A DNA stretch of 5,726 bases from Candidatus Bathyarchaeota archaeon (GCA_020697635.1 JAEHCT010000102.1:1-5726); one strand, 5' to 3'. Shown: positions 1 through 4,961, numbered from the stretch's first letter. Notes: a model not told the origin generated them from the sequence alone. Numbers and translations are program-made.

Positions 1-889
1 TGGTCTTGACTGGGTGTCCGCCGAACTCCCGGCGGATCGCGGCCACCACCTTTCCCGCGAACGTGTCCGCCTGCCTCGAGCGATACCTCATCATCAAGGA
101 CAACACGATGACGGGCGTCGGAGTCTCCTGCTCAAGGGCGGCCTCCACTGCCCAGCGGCCGGTCTCGCCGCCGCCCACCAGACCCCTGAGCGATCCCAGT
201 CGGGGTTCGTTCCTGAAGGCTTTCCCTGCCAGTCCGAGCATCCACGACCGGATGACGCAGCCGTTGTTCCACACGTCCGCGACGGCGGCGAGGTCCAAGT
301 CGTAGGGACCGCCCTCAAGCATCTCGAAGCCCTCTCCTATGGACTGGAGCATGGCGTACTCGACGCCGTTGTGAACCATCTTGACGTAGTGGCCGGCGCC
401 GCTGGGCCCACAGTACAGGTGCGCGCCCTCCCTCGCCACATCCTCTAACAGGGGCTTAATATCCTCGTAGGCGTCCCGCGGGCCCCCGATGGTCAGGGAG
501 GCGCCCTGCTCGGCCCCCTCCAGGCCGCCGCTGGTCCCAACGTCAAGGTATCTGACGCCGTTCTCCGCGAGCCGCTCAGCCCTCCTGACGGAGTCCTTGT
601 AGTGACTGTTACCCCCATCCACCAGGATGTCTCCCTCGTCGAGGCCGGGCTCCAGTTTACGGATCACCTGCTCCACGGGGTCGCCCGCCGGGACCATGAT
701 CCAGACGACCCGGGGGGCTTCGAGCCTTGACGCGAGCCCCTCGAGGGTCTTCGCCGGCTCGGCCCCGAGCGCCCCGGCCTTCCTGACGGCTTCCTCGTCG
801 ACATCGTACGCGACCACCTGGTGCCTCATCAACAGTCTCCGGACCATCCTCAGCCCCATCCGACCGAGCCCAACGTAACCTATCCTCAT
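1..889 (-). CDS. gnd: 6-phosphogluconate dehydrogenase, short (GndA/YqeC-like) form, 3' end cut by window
   Basis: This cytosolic enzyme oxidatively decarboxylates 6-phosphogluconate to ribulose 5-phosphate. The visible part is 296 residues. The N-terminus has a Rossmann nucleotide-binding loop, GLGRMG (residues 7-12). The second strand ends in an acidic residue (AYDVDEE, Asp29), which favours NAD+ over NADP+ by family knowledge. Substrate-binding motif DGGNSHYKDS is at 91-100, the GTSGG segment at 118-122, and the catalytic region GAGHYVKMVHNGVEY at 164-178, with Lys170 as the usual catalytic lysine and Asn174 beside it. The last visible residues, REFGGHPVKT, match the usual end of the roughly 300-residue short form, so only a few residues should be missing. 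ATG at 889 is the only usable start: an in-frame TAA lies upstream with no ATG, GTG or TTG between. No Shine-Dalgarno motif is seen, so a leaderless or near-leaderless message is likely. Family assignment is secure; cofactor choice is inferred. Confidence 0.93.
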   Translation of the reverse strand, partial: MRIGYVGLGRMGLRMVRRLLMRHQVVAYDVDEEAVRKAGALGAEPAKTLEGLASRLEAPRVVWIMVPAGDPVEQVIRKLEPGLDEGDILVDGGNSHYKDSVRRAERLAENGVRYLDVGTSGGLEGAEQGASLTIGGPRDAYEDIKPLLEDVAREGAHLYCGPSGAGHYVKMVHNGVEYAMLQSIGEGFEMLEGGPYDLDLAAVADVWNNGCVIRSWMLGLAGKAFRNEPRLGSLRGLVGGGETGRWAVEAALEQETPTPVIVLSLMMRYRSRQADTFAGKVVAAIRREFGGHPVKT

Positions 890-917
890 CTGTCTCGAAT
901 ACGTGTTGGGTGACTGA

Positions 918-926
918 GTTTATCAC
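918..926 (-). promoter_or_regulatory. possible TATA box for gnd
   Basis: On the minus strand this reads GTGATAAAC. Its centre is about 32 bp before the gnd ATG, which would place transcription start a few bases before the start codon, in line with the missing Shine-Dalgarno. The match to an archaeal TATA box is weak. Confidence 0.3.
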
Positions 927-990
927 GTTTCTGCAGGAACCGTCACGGGGTTGCCAACATTTAAACTCGTTAACTTTGGGGATACCATGA

Positions 991-1110
991 TCATATGGAT
1001 CTAACCTGGTTGACGCTGAGGGTTCTCCCGTCAAGCTCCACCACACGACCCTCAGGATAGCGTGGGCTAACACCACCGAGGAAAGACTCAGCACCGGGAT
1101 CGAACGCTAA
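991..1110. other. coding-like stretch without a start codon, possible gene remnant
   Basis: This part of the gap between gnd and mer is open on both strands with the same codon boundaries. The plus strand reads VDAEGSPVKLHHTTLRIAWA and onward, ending in STGIER and TAA (1108-1110); of the 33 codons from 1009, I count 24 ending in G or C, as in the real genes. The minus strand reads FDPGAESFLGGVSPRYPEGR, then VVELDGRTLSVNQVRSI, ending in TGA (991-993). Neither frame has ATG, GTG or TTG at a sensible place. I recognise no family in either reading. It may be the remains of a gene that once lay between mer and gnd, or chance openness in GC-rich DNA. Confidence 0.25.
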
Positions 1111-1114
1111 AAAA
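1109..1114 (-). terminator. T-tract, second candidate stop for the mer transcript
   Basis: Six T residues on the minus strand lie about 65 nt after the mer stop codon. Archaeal polymerases commonly terminate at T-runs. Together with the nearer tract at 1150-1155 it would give tandem termination. Confidence 0.35.
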
Positions 1115-1149
1115 GGCTATGAAGTGGACTAGAGGTCACGATTCATGTG

Positions 1150-1155
1150 AAAAAA
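1150..1155 (-). terminator. T-tract terminator after mer
   Basis: Six T residues on the minus strand (CCCTTTTTTCAC) start about 25 nt after the mer stop. No stable hairpin precedes them, which fits archaeal intrinsic termination at U-tracts rather than a bacterial-type terminator. Confidence 0.5.
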
Positions 1156-1179
1156 GGGTGGAGCCTGACGCTCTATGCC

Positions 1180-2181
1180 CTAGGACTCTTTGAAGTGTGG
1201 CATGACCTCGTTCCCGAAGAGGTTTATGGACTTCTTCTTGCTGGGCCCCAGCGGGGACCCCGTTATGAAGTGGTTTATACCCGTCTTGAACAGCGTGTCG
1301 ATCTGCTCCACGCACTGGTCGGGAGAACCGCAGATGGAGAAGGCTTCTATCATGTCGCTGTCGACCGCGCCGAAGGCCTCCCCCCAGTTACGTTCCGTGA
1401 GACCTTTCCTTATCTTGTCGGCGCTCTCGACGGGTATCCCGTGCCGCTCAAGGATCGGGGGAGGACTCCCTGCAACAATATACGCGACCACGGGGACGAC
1501 GCTCTTCTTCGCGCTCTTCCTGTCGTCGGCCACTGAGAAGGACGTATACGCGGCGACGTCGATGTCTTCCATGCTTCTACCAGCCTTATCCGCGCCCGCC
1601 CTGATCAGTGAAACGGCTCTCTCGATGTCACGCGGGTGGGAGGCGTTTATCAGGGCGCCGTCGCCGATCTTGCCAGCCAGCTCCAGCATCTTGGGTCCCT
1701 GGGCCCCTATGTATATAGGGACCTCTCCCTTGACCTTGAAGTTGAAACGGGCGCCAGCCGACGTCGTGAACATACGTCCACCGTAGCCGCTCTTCGCCCT
1801 CGCCATCTGGCTCCTGATCAACTCGACTGACTCCCTCATGGCGCGTAGCGGGGACACCATCTTCTTGCCCAGCATCTCCAGCGTCGTCCTGTCGCCTGCC
1901 CCTATACCGCAAATGACTCGGCCAGGCGCCACCTCGTTTAGGGACGCCACGCTCTGGGCGGTGTAGACGGGGTGTATGAGGTACGGGTTGGTGACCCCTG
2001 GACCCATCTTGATCCTGTCGGTGTAGTTGGCGATGAAGGCCAGGCTGACGTACACGTTCCTGTTATTGAAGTGGTCGGTGATCCAGACGCTGTCGTAGCC
2101 CAGCTTCTCGGCCTGCATGGTATAGTATGTGGTCTTCCAGAACAACTCCATGGGCACGAACTCTATCCCGAAGCTCTTCAT
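1180..2181 (-). CDS. mer: 5,10-methylenetetrahydromethanopterin reductase (F420-dependent), Mer
   Basis: Mer reversibly reduces methylene-tetrahydromethanopterin (or the host's equivalent C1 carrier) to methyl-H4MPT with F420H2, in the cytosol. The 333-residue protein has the family's length and belongs to the bacterial-luciferase-like TIM-barrel fold. Recognisable blocks are FGIEFVP (4-10), YDSVWITDHFNNRNVY (about 29-44), KMGPGVTNPY, IYIGAQGPKML, GDGALINASHPRD, DVAAYTSF, AGSPPPILERHGIP, FGAVDSDMIEAFSICG and HFITGSPLGP near the C-terminus. These follow the Mer pattern of methanogens and Archaeoglobus more closely than generic F420-dependent oxidoreductases. ATG 2181 is preceded by GGGAG at 2195-2191 (minus), a reasonable Shine-Dalgarno with 9 nt spacing. 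It starts 23 bp after the small gene's stop, so the two are probably co-transcribed. No methanogenesis genes are visible, so a role in C1 or methyl-branch metabolism is inferred. Confidence 0.93.
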   Translation of the reverse strand: MKSFGIEFVPMELFWKTTYYTMQAEKLGYDSVWITDHFNNRNVYVSLAFIANYTDRIKMGPGVTNPYLIHPVYTAQSVASLNEVAPGRVICGIGAGDRTTLEMLGKKMVSPLRAMRESVELIRSQMARAKSGYGGRMFTTSAGARFNFKVKGEVPIYIGAQGPKMLELAGKIGDGALINASHPRDIERAVSLIRAGADKAGRSMEDIDVAAYTSFSVADDRKSAKKSVVPVVAYIVAGSPPPILERHGIPVESADKIRKGLTERNWGEAFGAVDSDMIEAFSICGSPDQCVEQIDTLFKTGINHFITGSPLGPSKKKSINLFGNEVMPHFKES

Positions 2182-2190
2182 CCAGCTCTA

Positions 2191-2195
2191 CTCCC
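2191..2195 (-). promoter_or_regulatory. Shine-Dalgarno site of mer
   Basis: GGGAG on the minus strand, with nine bases between it and the mer ATG. Its presence inside a two-gene unit, while the first gene appears leaderless, fits the archaeal pattern in which downstream operon genes carry Shine-Dalgarno sites. Confidence 0.5.
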
Positions 2196-2204
2196 AGTGG
2201 GCGT

Positions 2205-2489
2205 CTACGCTGGCTGGAGAGCCACCCTGAGCTCCTTCAGATCGAAGGTGTCTATCACCTTGAGGGTTTTCTCCGGGTCTGCCTCGAAGGTCGCCTTCAG
2301 CAGGTTGGTCAGCCCCGCCTCGCTGTCCAGCTGGTCTCTCTGCCAGTAGTGGAGAATGGTCTTCGCCAGGGACGGCGGAATAGCGAGGCTCTCGTCGCCT
2401 TCAAGGATTATGTCTATCAGGTTCTCGGATAGAGGCCCCCTCAGGGTCCTAGGTACCTGTTTTACAAACTCGTTGTAGTTCATTTCCAT
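2205..2489 (-). CDS. small conserved-looking protein of unknown function, first gene of the mer unit
   Basis: A 94-residue soluble, acidic, mostly helical protein with no signal peptide, membrane segment or cysteine. The sequence begins MEMNYNEFVKQVPRTLRGPL and ends LRVALQPA. Notable segments are LRGPLSENLIDIILEGDE (16-33), IPPSLAKTILHYWQRDQLDS (37-56) and ADPEKTLKVIDTF (70-82). I do not recognise a named domain. It reads as a genuine protein and resembles short archaeal hypothetical proteins, but that is memory and not a search. The frame stays open to 2642, but the added part is AT-rich and covers the promoter. ATG 2489 lies 27 bp from a TATA-like box, which supports it as a leaderless start; ATG 2483 is an alternative. 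The stop is 23 bp before mer, suggesting co-expression and perhaps a role linked to F420 or C1 metabolism (inference). Confidence 0.82.
   Translation of the reverse strand: MEMNYNEFVKQVPRTLRGPLSENLIDIILEGDESLAIPPSLAKTILHYWQRDQLDSEAGLTNLLKATFEADPEKTLKVIDTFDLKELRVALQPA
2459..2469. repeat. GTTT-N3-AAAC half of an 11-bp repeat, inside the small gene
   Basis: GTTTTACAAAC, near the 5' end of the small gene. Its exact reverse complement, GTTTGTAAAAC, recurs at 2605-2615 in the divergent control region, 146 bp away. Each copy is itself a GTTT/AAAC dyad. It may be a downstream operator, but it also encodes residues of the small protein, so chance is possible. Confidence 0.35.
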
Positions 2490-2512
2490 TCCAATAATAA
2501 TGAAATGGGATG

Positions 2513-2521
2513 AATTAATAT
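2513..2521 (-). promoter_or_regulatory. TATA box of the small gene-mer unit
   Basis: The minus strand reads ATATTAATT. Its centre is about 27 bp before ATG 2489, the spacing expected if transcription starts at the start codon. It is flanked by a 7-bp inverted repeat, CATTCCA (2487-2493) and TGGAATG (2528-2534). Confidence 0.6.
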
Positions 2522-2539
2522 GAATAATGGAATGACCAA

Positions 2540-2556
2540 AATACGGATTCCGTATT
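2540..2556. promoter_or_regulatory. 17-bp perfect palindrome, candidate operator
   Basis: AATACGGATTCCGTATT: two perfect 8-bp arms around one central base. It lies about 20 bp upstream of the TATA box of the small gene-mer unit and in the leader region of the divergent Lrp gene. A second palindrome, TGTATACA (2556-2563), abuts it, and TACGGAT recurs directly at 2586-2592. Size and symmetry suit a dimeric helix-turn-helix regulator; the neighbouring Lrp is the first candidate (inference). Confidence 0.6.
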
Positions 2557-2602
2557 GTATACATGGGAAAACCATACCTTTTAGTTACGGATGTAGGACC
2601 GT

Positions 2603-2617
2603 TCGTTTGTAAAACGA
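2603..2617. promoter_or_regulatory. 15-bp palindrome, candidate operator
   Basis: TCGTTTGTAAAACGA: perfect 6-bp arms around GTA. The 15-bp length equals that of typical Lrp-family sites, although the base sequence differs from the Escherichia coli Lrp consensus. Its core is the inverted partner of 2459-2469. Confidence 0.5.
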
Positions 2618-2620
2618 GAC

Positions 2621-2655
2621 ATATATATAGGTTTTTCTTCATTTTATATTTAAAA
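2621..2655 (+). promoter_or_regulatory. AT-rich promoter region of the Lrp gene
   Basis: Two TATA-like elements are present: ATATATATA (2621-2629) and TTTTATATTTAAAA (2642-2655). The second is the better candidate and would give a transcript starting near 2674 with a leader of about 50 nt. The perfect palindrome TTGTACAA (2672-2679) sits at that predicted start and could serve autoregulation. The exact start of transcription cannot be fixed from sequence. Confidence 0.4.
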
Positions 2656-2723
2656 GAAGGAACGAAAAAAATTGTACAAAAATAGTAAAAAGGACCAAGA
2701 AATCTATCTCCTTTTAACAGGAA

Positions 2724-3182
2724 ATGAGCGAGAAAATGTCACTAGATCGTCTTGACCTGAGGATAATCAGGTCCCTGAGCCAGAACGCAAGGAAACCATA
2801 CAGCACTATAGCGAAGGAACTCGAAGTAAGCGATGCCACCGTGCGGAAGCGCGTCAACCGGTTGGTGGAGGAGGGGATCATCAAGCAGTTCAACCTCCTC
2901 CTCGACTACCACCGTCTAGGCCGTATAGTGAAGGCTTTCATCGGGCTGCGTGTGAACGCCAACAAGCTCATGAACGTCGTCGGACACCTCGAGGGAAACC
3001 CAGACGTCCAGGTGCTCTACAGGACCACTGGAAACGTGGATCTGTTCGTGGAGGTCATCTTCAAGGACATGGAGGCGCTGAAACAGTTCCTGGAGCAGGA
3101 GCTGAACATCGACGGCATATCGTATACGGAGGTGACCGTCGTGATCGGCCCCTACAAGAGGTGTCCCTGCACGGGGCTGTAG
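2724..3182 (+). CDS. Lrp/AsnC family transcriptional regulator with C-terminal Cys-x-Cys
   Basis: A 152-residue DNA-binding regulator of usual family length. An N-terminal winged helix-turn-helix starts at LDRLDLRIIRSLSQNARKPY (7-26), with IAKELEVSDATVRKRVNRL as the helix-turn-helix (29-47) and the wing around EEGIIKQF. A C-terminal RAM effector domain follows a linker at about 65: AFIGLRVN, QVLYRTTGNVDLFVEVIF (96-113), ALKQFLEQELN and YTEVTVVIG. The G-N-V-D turn corresponds to the effector-binding and oligomerisation region. The extreme C-terminus, RCPCTGL, holds the only two cysteines (147 and 149), which could bind metal or sense redox state. ATG 2724 was chosen because it is first in frame, with AGGA just before it; ATG 2736 (MSLDRLDL) is a credible alternative. 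The gene is divergent from the mer unit and convergent with the RHH-like gene, 16 bp between stops. Effector unknown. Confidence 0.93.
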   Translation: MSEKMSLDRLDLRIIRSLSQNARKPYSTIAKELEVSDATVRKRVNRLVEEGIIKQFNLLLDYHRLGRIVKAFIGLRVNANKLMNVVGHLEGNPDVQVLYRTTGNVDLFVEVIFKDMEALKQFLEQELNIDGISYTEVTVVIGPYKRCPCTGL

Positions 3183-3198
3183 AGTCTTCGCCGAACAT

Positions 3199-3738
3199 TC
3201 AGATGGGGCTTAGTATGATCAGCTCGCCCCCTTTAACCACGTGGGTCTGGAACTCCACCCTGAAGAGGCTCTCGAGATAGCCTCTGAGAAAGGTCAGCGG
3301 TACGCCTAGGAACTCCACTACTATCTCTTTGCCGTCCCTGGTGAACCTACCCCAGCCCAGGTTCTCCAGCTCGCTGAGTATGATGCTCCAGTTGTCGACG
3401 CTAGTGAAGTCCAGGTTCGGGTCTGCGGAGCGAAGCACCTTTCTCTTGAGCGCCGTCGCCCTGGCCACGTCGTAGAGACGTGACTCGGACATGGTGCTCA
3501 ATATGTCGTTTAGGGTGCCGTGGTCGACGATGAGGAGCCTCTCGGTGCCGCTCCTGTAGACGTAGGGGAGCCAGTCATGCATGTTCAGTTTCTTGTAGAT
3601 GCGGAGCGCCGCGAGCGCCGCCTCCTCCTTGTTCTTTATGCGCTTGATGCGCTCAAGGAAGCTGAGGTACCGTCTGAGGTCGTCGTCAAGCTCTACAGTG
3701 AGCTCGTCGTCCTCGGTGGAGCGCTTCCGGGCTGACAT
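3199..3738 (-). CDS. unrecognised protein with a ribbon-helix-helix-like N-terminus
   Basis: A 179-residue soluble protein, function unknown. The N-terminus has a charged lead (MSARKRSTEDDE), then a strand (LTVEL) and two helices (DDDLRRYLSFLERIK and NKEEAALAALRIYKKL, to about residue 50). That resembles a CopG/ribbon-helix-helix DNA-binding fold. The middle, about residues 55-115, is helical. The C-terminus (GWGRFTRDGKEIVVEF, then VPLTFLRGYLESLF and VVKGGELIILSPI) alternates strands and a helix, like a small sensor or dimerisation domain. There are no cysteines or catalytic motifs I recognise. The frame can be extended to a TTG at 3759, but ATG 3738 has GAGG (3747-3744) at good spacing and is preferred. 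It lies 87 bp after cofE on the same strand and may be co-transcribed, or use its own promoter near the palindrome at 3800-3813. Confidence 0.8.
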   Translation of the reverse strand: MSARKRSTEDDELTVELDDDLRRYLSFLERIKRIKNKEEAALAALRIYKKLNMHDWLPYVYRSGTERLLIVDHGTLNDILSTMSESRLYDVARATALKRKVLRSADPNLDFTSVDNWSIILSELENLGWGRFTRDGKEIVVEFLGVPLTFLRGYLESLFRVEFQTHVVKGGELIILSPI

Positions 3739-3799
3739 GGCATCCTCTTCGTCGTTCAAGGTATCATCAAATTTCGGGGACGGCTCGCTAAAACTGTTG

Positions 3800-3813
3800 C
3801 TATACAGGTATAG
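3800..3813. promoter_or_regulatory. 14-bp palindrome between cofE and the RHH-like gene
   Basis: CTATACAGGTATAG: perfect 6-bp arms around a 2-base spacer, in the short gap upstream of the RHH-like gene. Ribbon-helix-helix regulators often bind such short dyads and control their own gene, so this is a candidate autoregulatory site. It also resembles a TATA element, which could instead explain its composition. Confidence 0.4.
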
Positions 3814-3825
3814 TCAAGAGCCACC

Positions 3826-4572
3826 CTAGCGGAAAAGGTCCTCCTCGAGAGGCCTTATTAGATCTGAGGCGCGGCCGTCCCCCTCAGGGTAGTCGTATCC
3901 TCTGATCAGCACGACGGGGACGCCCTCGGTCTTCCCCTTCACAAGCTCGGCGGCTGCCGCCAACTCGTCAACGACGGCTATGTTGGTCGCGTGCAGTGTG
4001 TGGCCCATCATGTCCTGCTCTCCACGGTAGTCCCTGAAAGGTGACATGCCTGCGACGCCTATCGCGAAGTCGACCTGCCCGAGACGCCAGGCCCGCCCCC
4101 AGGTATCCGTGATGATCACCGCCGGCTTGACGCCGGTGATCTGCCCCAGCCCTTCCCTTATCTTTCTGGCGGAGGCGTCAGGGTCCACGGGGAGCAGCGT
4201 GATGTAGCCGTCCTCGACGTTGGAGAAGTCGACGCCGGCGTTGGCGCATACGTGGCCGTGGCGGGTCTCTACGATCAGGGCTCGTCTCTTCATTCCTATT
4301 ATCCTGGCGGTTTCCCTTAGGACGGCCTCCGCTACTCGGGGGTCCTTCTCCATCGTCTCTCCGATGTGCCGGGCGAAGCTCGAGGGCTCAACCTCGTCTA
4401 GCTTCACTCTCCTACCCTCCGCCTTGGAGACTATCTTCTGTGTGACCACCAAGATGTCCCGGTCCAGAAGCTGTAAGCCCTGGTTTTTAGCCGCCTCCGC
4501 GATTATCTCTGAGAGGTCGTCTCCCTCGTGGATCATGGGTATCCCTGTGAGGGGTATGATGCTGAGAGCCAT
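3826..4572 (-). CDS. cofE: coenzyme F420-0:L-glutamate ligase (CofE)
   Basis: CofE uses GTP and a divalent metal to add L-glutamate residues to F420-0, making the F420 used by enzymes such as Mer. The 248 residues match the usual archaeal stand-alone length, without the C-terminal nitroreductase-like domain of bacterial FbiB. Motifs in order are LLDRDILVVTQKIVSKAEGR (35-54), IIGMKRRALIVETRHGHVCA and NAGVDFSNV (91-119), ITDTWGRAWRLGQVDFAIGV (154-173), FRDYRGEQDMMGHTLHATNI (179-198) and a terminal segment VPVVLIRGYDYPEGDGRASD (218-237). ATG 4572 is the natural start. A TATA box centred 27 bp upstream implies a leaderless message, and no Shine-Dalgarno motif is needed. The RHH-like gene follows on the same strand. 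Mer, a likely consumer of the product, is encoded about 1.6 kb away. Confidence 0.96.
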   Translation of the reverse strand: MALSIIPLTGIPMIHEGDDLSEIIAEAAKNQGLQLLDRDILVVTQKIVSKAEGRRVKLDEVEPSSFARHIGETMEKDPRVAEAVLRETARIIGMKRRALIVETRHGHVCANAGVDFSNVEDGYITLLPVDPDASARKIREGLGQITGVKPAVIITDTWGRAWRLGQVDFAIGVAGMSPFRDYRGEQDMMGHTLHATNIAVVDELAAAAELVKGKTEGVPVVLIRGYDYPEGDGRASDLIRPLEEDLFR

Positions 4573-4595
4573 ACTAAGGGAGTTATGCCATGCTC

Positions 4596-4602
4596 TATTA
4601 TA
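4596..4602 (-). promoter_or_regulatory. TATA box of cofE
   Basis: The minus strand reads CCTATAATAG. Its centre (4599) is 27 bp before the cofE ATG, exactly where a leaderless archaeal promoter is expected. It is the best promoter match in the window. Confidence 0.65.
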
Positions 4603-4609
4603 GGTAGTG

Positions 4610-4693
4610 GGAGGCTGAGGCGAGTCCGGGTTCCACGGGTGAGTCAGGGACCTGTACCTCCACTACTGGGAGAAAGTCAAGCCCTCAGCCTCC
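4610..4693. repeat. perfect 11-bp inverted repeat with 62-nt spacer
   Basis: GGAGGCTGAGG (4610-4620) pairs perfectly with CCTCAGCCTCC (4683-4693). TAGG (4601-4604) and CCTA (4696-4699) could extend the stem past an internal loop. Inside, GTCC/GGAC (4624-4627 with 4648-4651) and CTCC/GGAG (4658-4661 with 4669-4672) could form two more short helices, giving a three-way junction. It may be an uncharacterised structured RNA or control element, yet the same bases also carry a coding-like signal. No match to SRP RNA, RNase P RNA, tRNA or box C/D motifs was seen. Confidence 0.4.
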
Positions 4694-4757
4694 ATCCTAC
4701 TCGAGGGCTAGCTTAAAGGTGCTTGAAGATATGATCGAGAAGGCGATGCGTGACTAA
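4643..4757 (+). pseudogene. frameshifted C-terminal remnant of an unidentified protein
   Basis: One frame (4643-4708) reads VRDLYLHYWEKVKPSASILL followed by EG, with 19 of 22 codons ending in G or C as in the intact genes. It is blocked by TGA before (4640-4642) and TAG after (4709-4711). A second plus-strand frame continues at once as SLKVLEDMIEKAMRD and ends in TAA (4755-4757). Joining them near 4706-4712 gives a plausible amphipathic protein tail. No intact N-terminus or start codon is visible, and upstream sequence runs into the cofE promoter. I cannot name the family. A decayed gene is the simplest reading; a sequencing indel or chance are the alternatives. Confidence 0.4.
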
Positions 4758-4915
4758 ACATAAAAGGAGCTTTCTGAGATCCAGTCTGAACTTCATACCT
4801 TGTTCCGACGCGTGAGCCTACTATGATAAACGGCTTCGCTCCCACCCTACTTCTGGTATACGCTGCCTCTGTCCAATAGGAAAATATCGATTTGAGGCTA
4901 TTCAACGCTTGATAG

Positions 4916-4923
4916 TTTTATTA
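4916..4923 (+). promoter_or_regulatory. TATA box for the lysine-rich microprotein
   Basis: TTTTATTA. Transcription would start near 4946, just at or before the Shine-Dalgarno site, giving a very short leader to ATG 4962. The sequence is typical but AT-rich surroundings make it less certain. Confidence 0.45.
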
Positions 4924-4945
4924 TCTATCTAGACATGATCATTGT

Positions 4946-4951
4946 GGTGAT
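4946..4951 (+). promoter_or_regulatory. Shine-Dalgarno site deciding the microprotein start
   Basis: GGTGAT is complementary to the 3' end of archaeal 16S rRNA. Ten bases separate it from ATG 4962, so it supports that start over the in-frame ATG 4935, which would place the motif inside the coding region. Confidence 0.5.
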
Positions 4952-4961
4952 AGATTTGGGT

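Larger units (their letters stand above)
4573..4961. other. long gap between cofE and the lysine-rich microprotein
   Basis: No intact gene is seen in this 389-bp stretch. It holds the cofE promoter at its left end, the 11-bp inverted repeat, the plus-strand coding remnant, an unassigned AT-richer part (about 4758-4910), and the microprotein promoter at its right end. Confidence 0.6.

Noticed and set aside
657..1094. Minus-strand ORF of 145 codons across the gnd start
   Set aside because: It overlaps gnd in another frame, and the gnd frame has all family motifs.
2490..2642. N-terminal extension of the small gene upstream of mer
   Set aside because: The extra residues come from AT-rich DNA containing the TATA box and palindromes, and the start at 2489 fits the promoter spacing.
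3739..3759. Longer RHH-like protein starting at TTG 3759
   Set aside because: ATG 3738 has a well-spaced GAGG motif; the extension would cover that motif.
4620..4660. Possible tRNA T-arm (GGGTTCCACGGG)
   Set aside because: The arm does not pair correctly, and no acceptor stem, anticodon arm or D-arm fits around it.
4760..4850. Possible box C/D guide RNA (CTGA and TATGATA motifs)
   Set aside because: The boxes are imperfect, in the wrong order and spacing for a C/D RNA on either strand.
4708..4905. Minus-strand ORF of 65 codons in the gap right of cofE, with a protein-like part (VGAKPFIIVGSRVGTRYEV)
   Set aside because: It needs a TTG start, has no Shine-Dalgarno or well-placed TATA box, its codons lack the G/C third-position preference of the real genes, and it overlaps the plus-strand remnant. 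It could still be a decayed gene.
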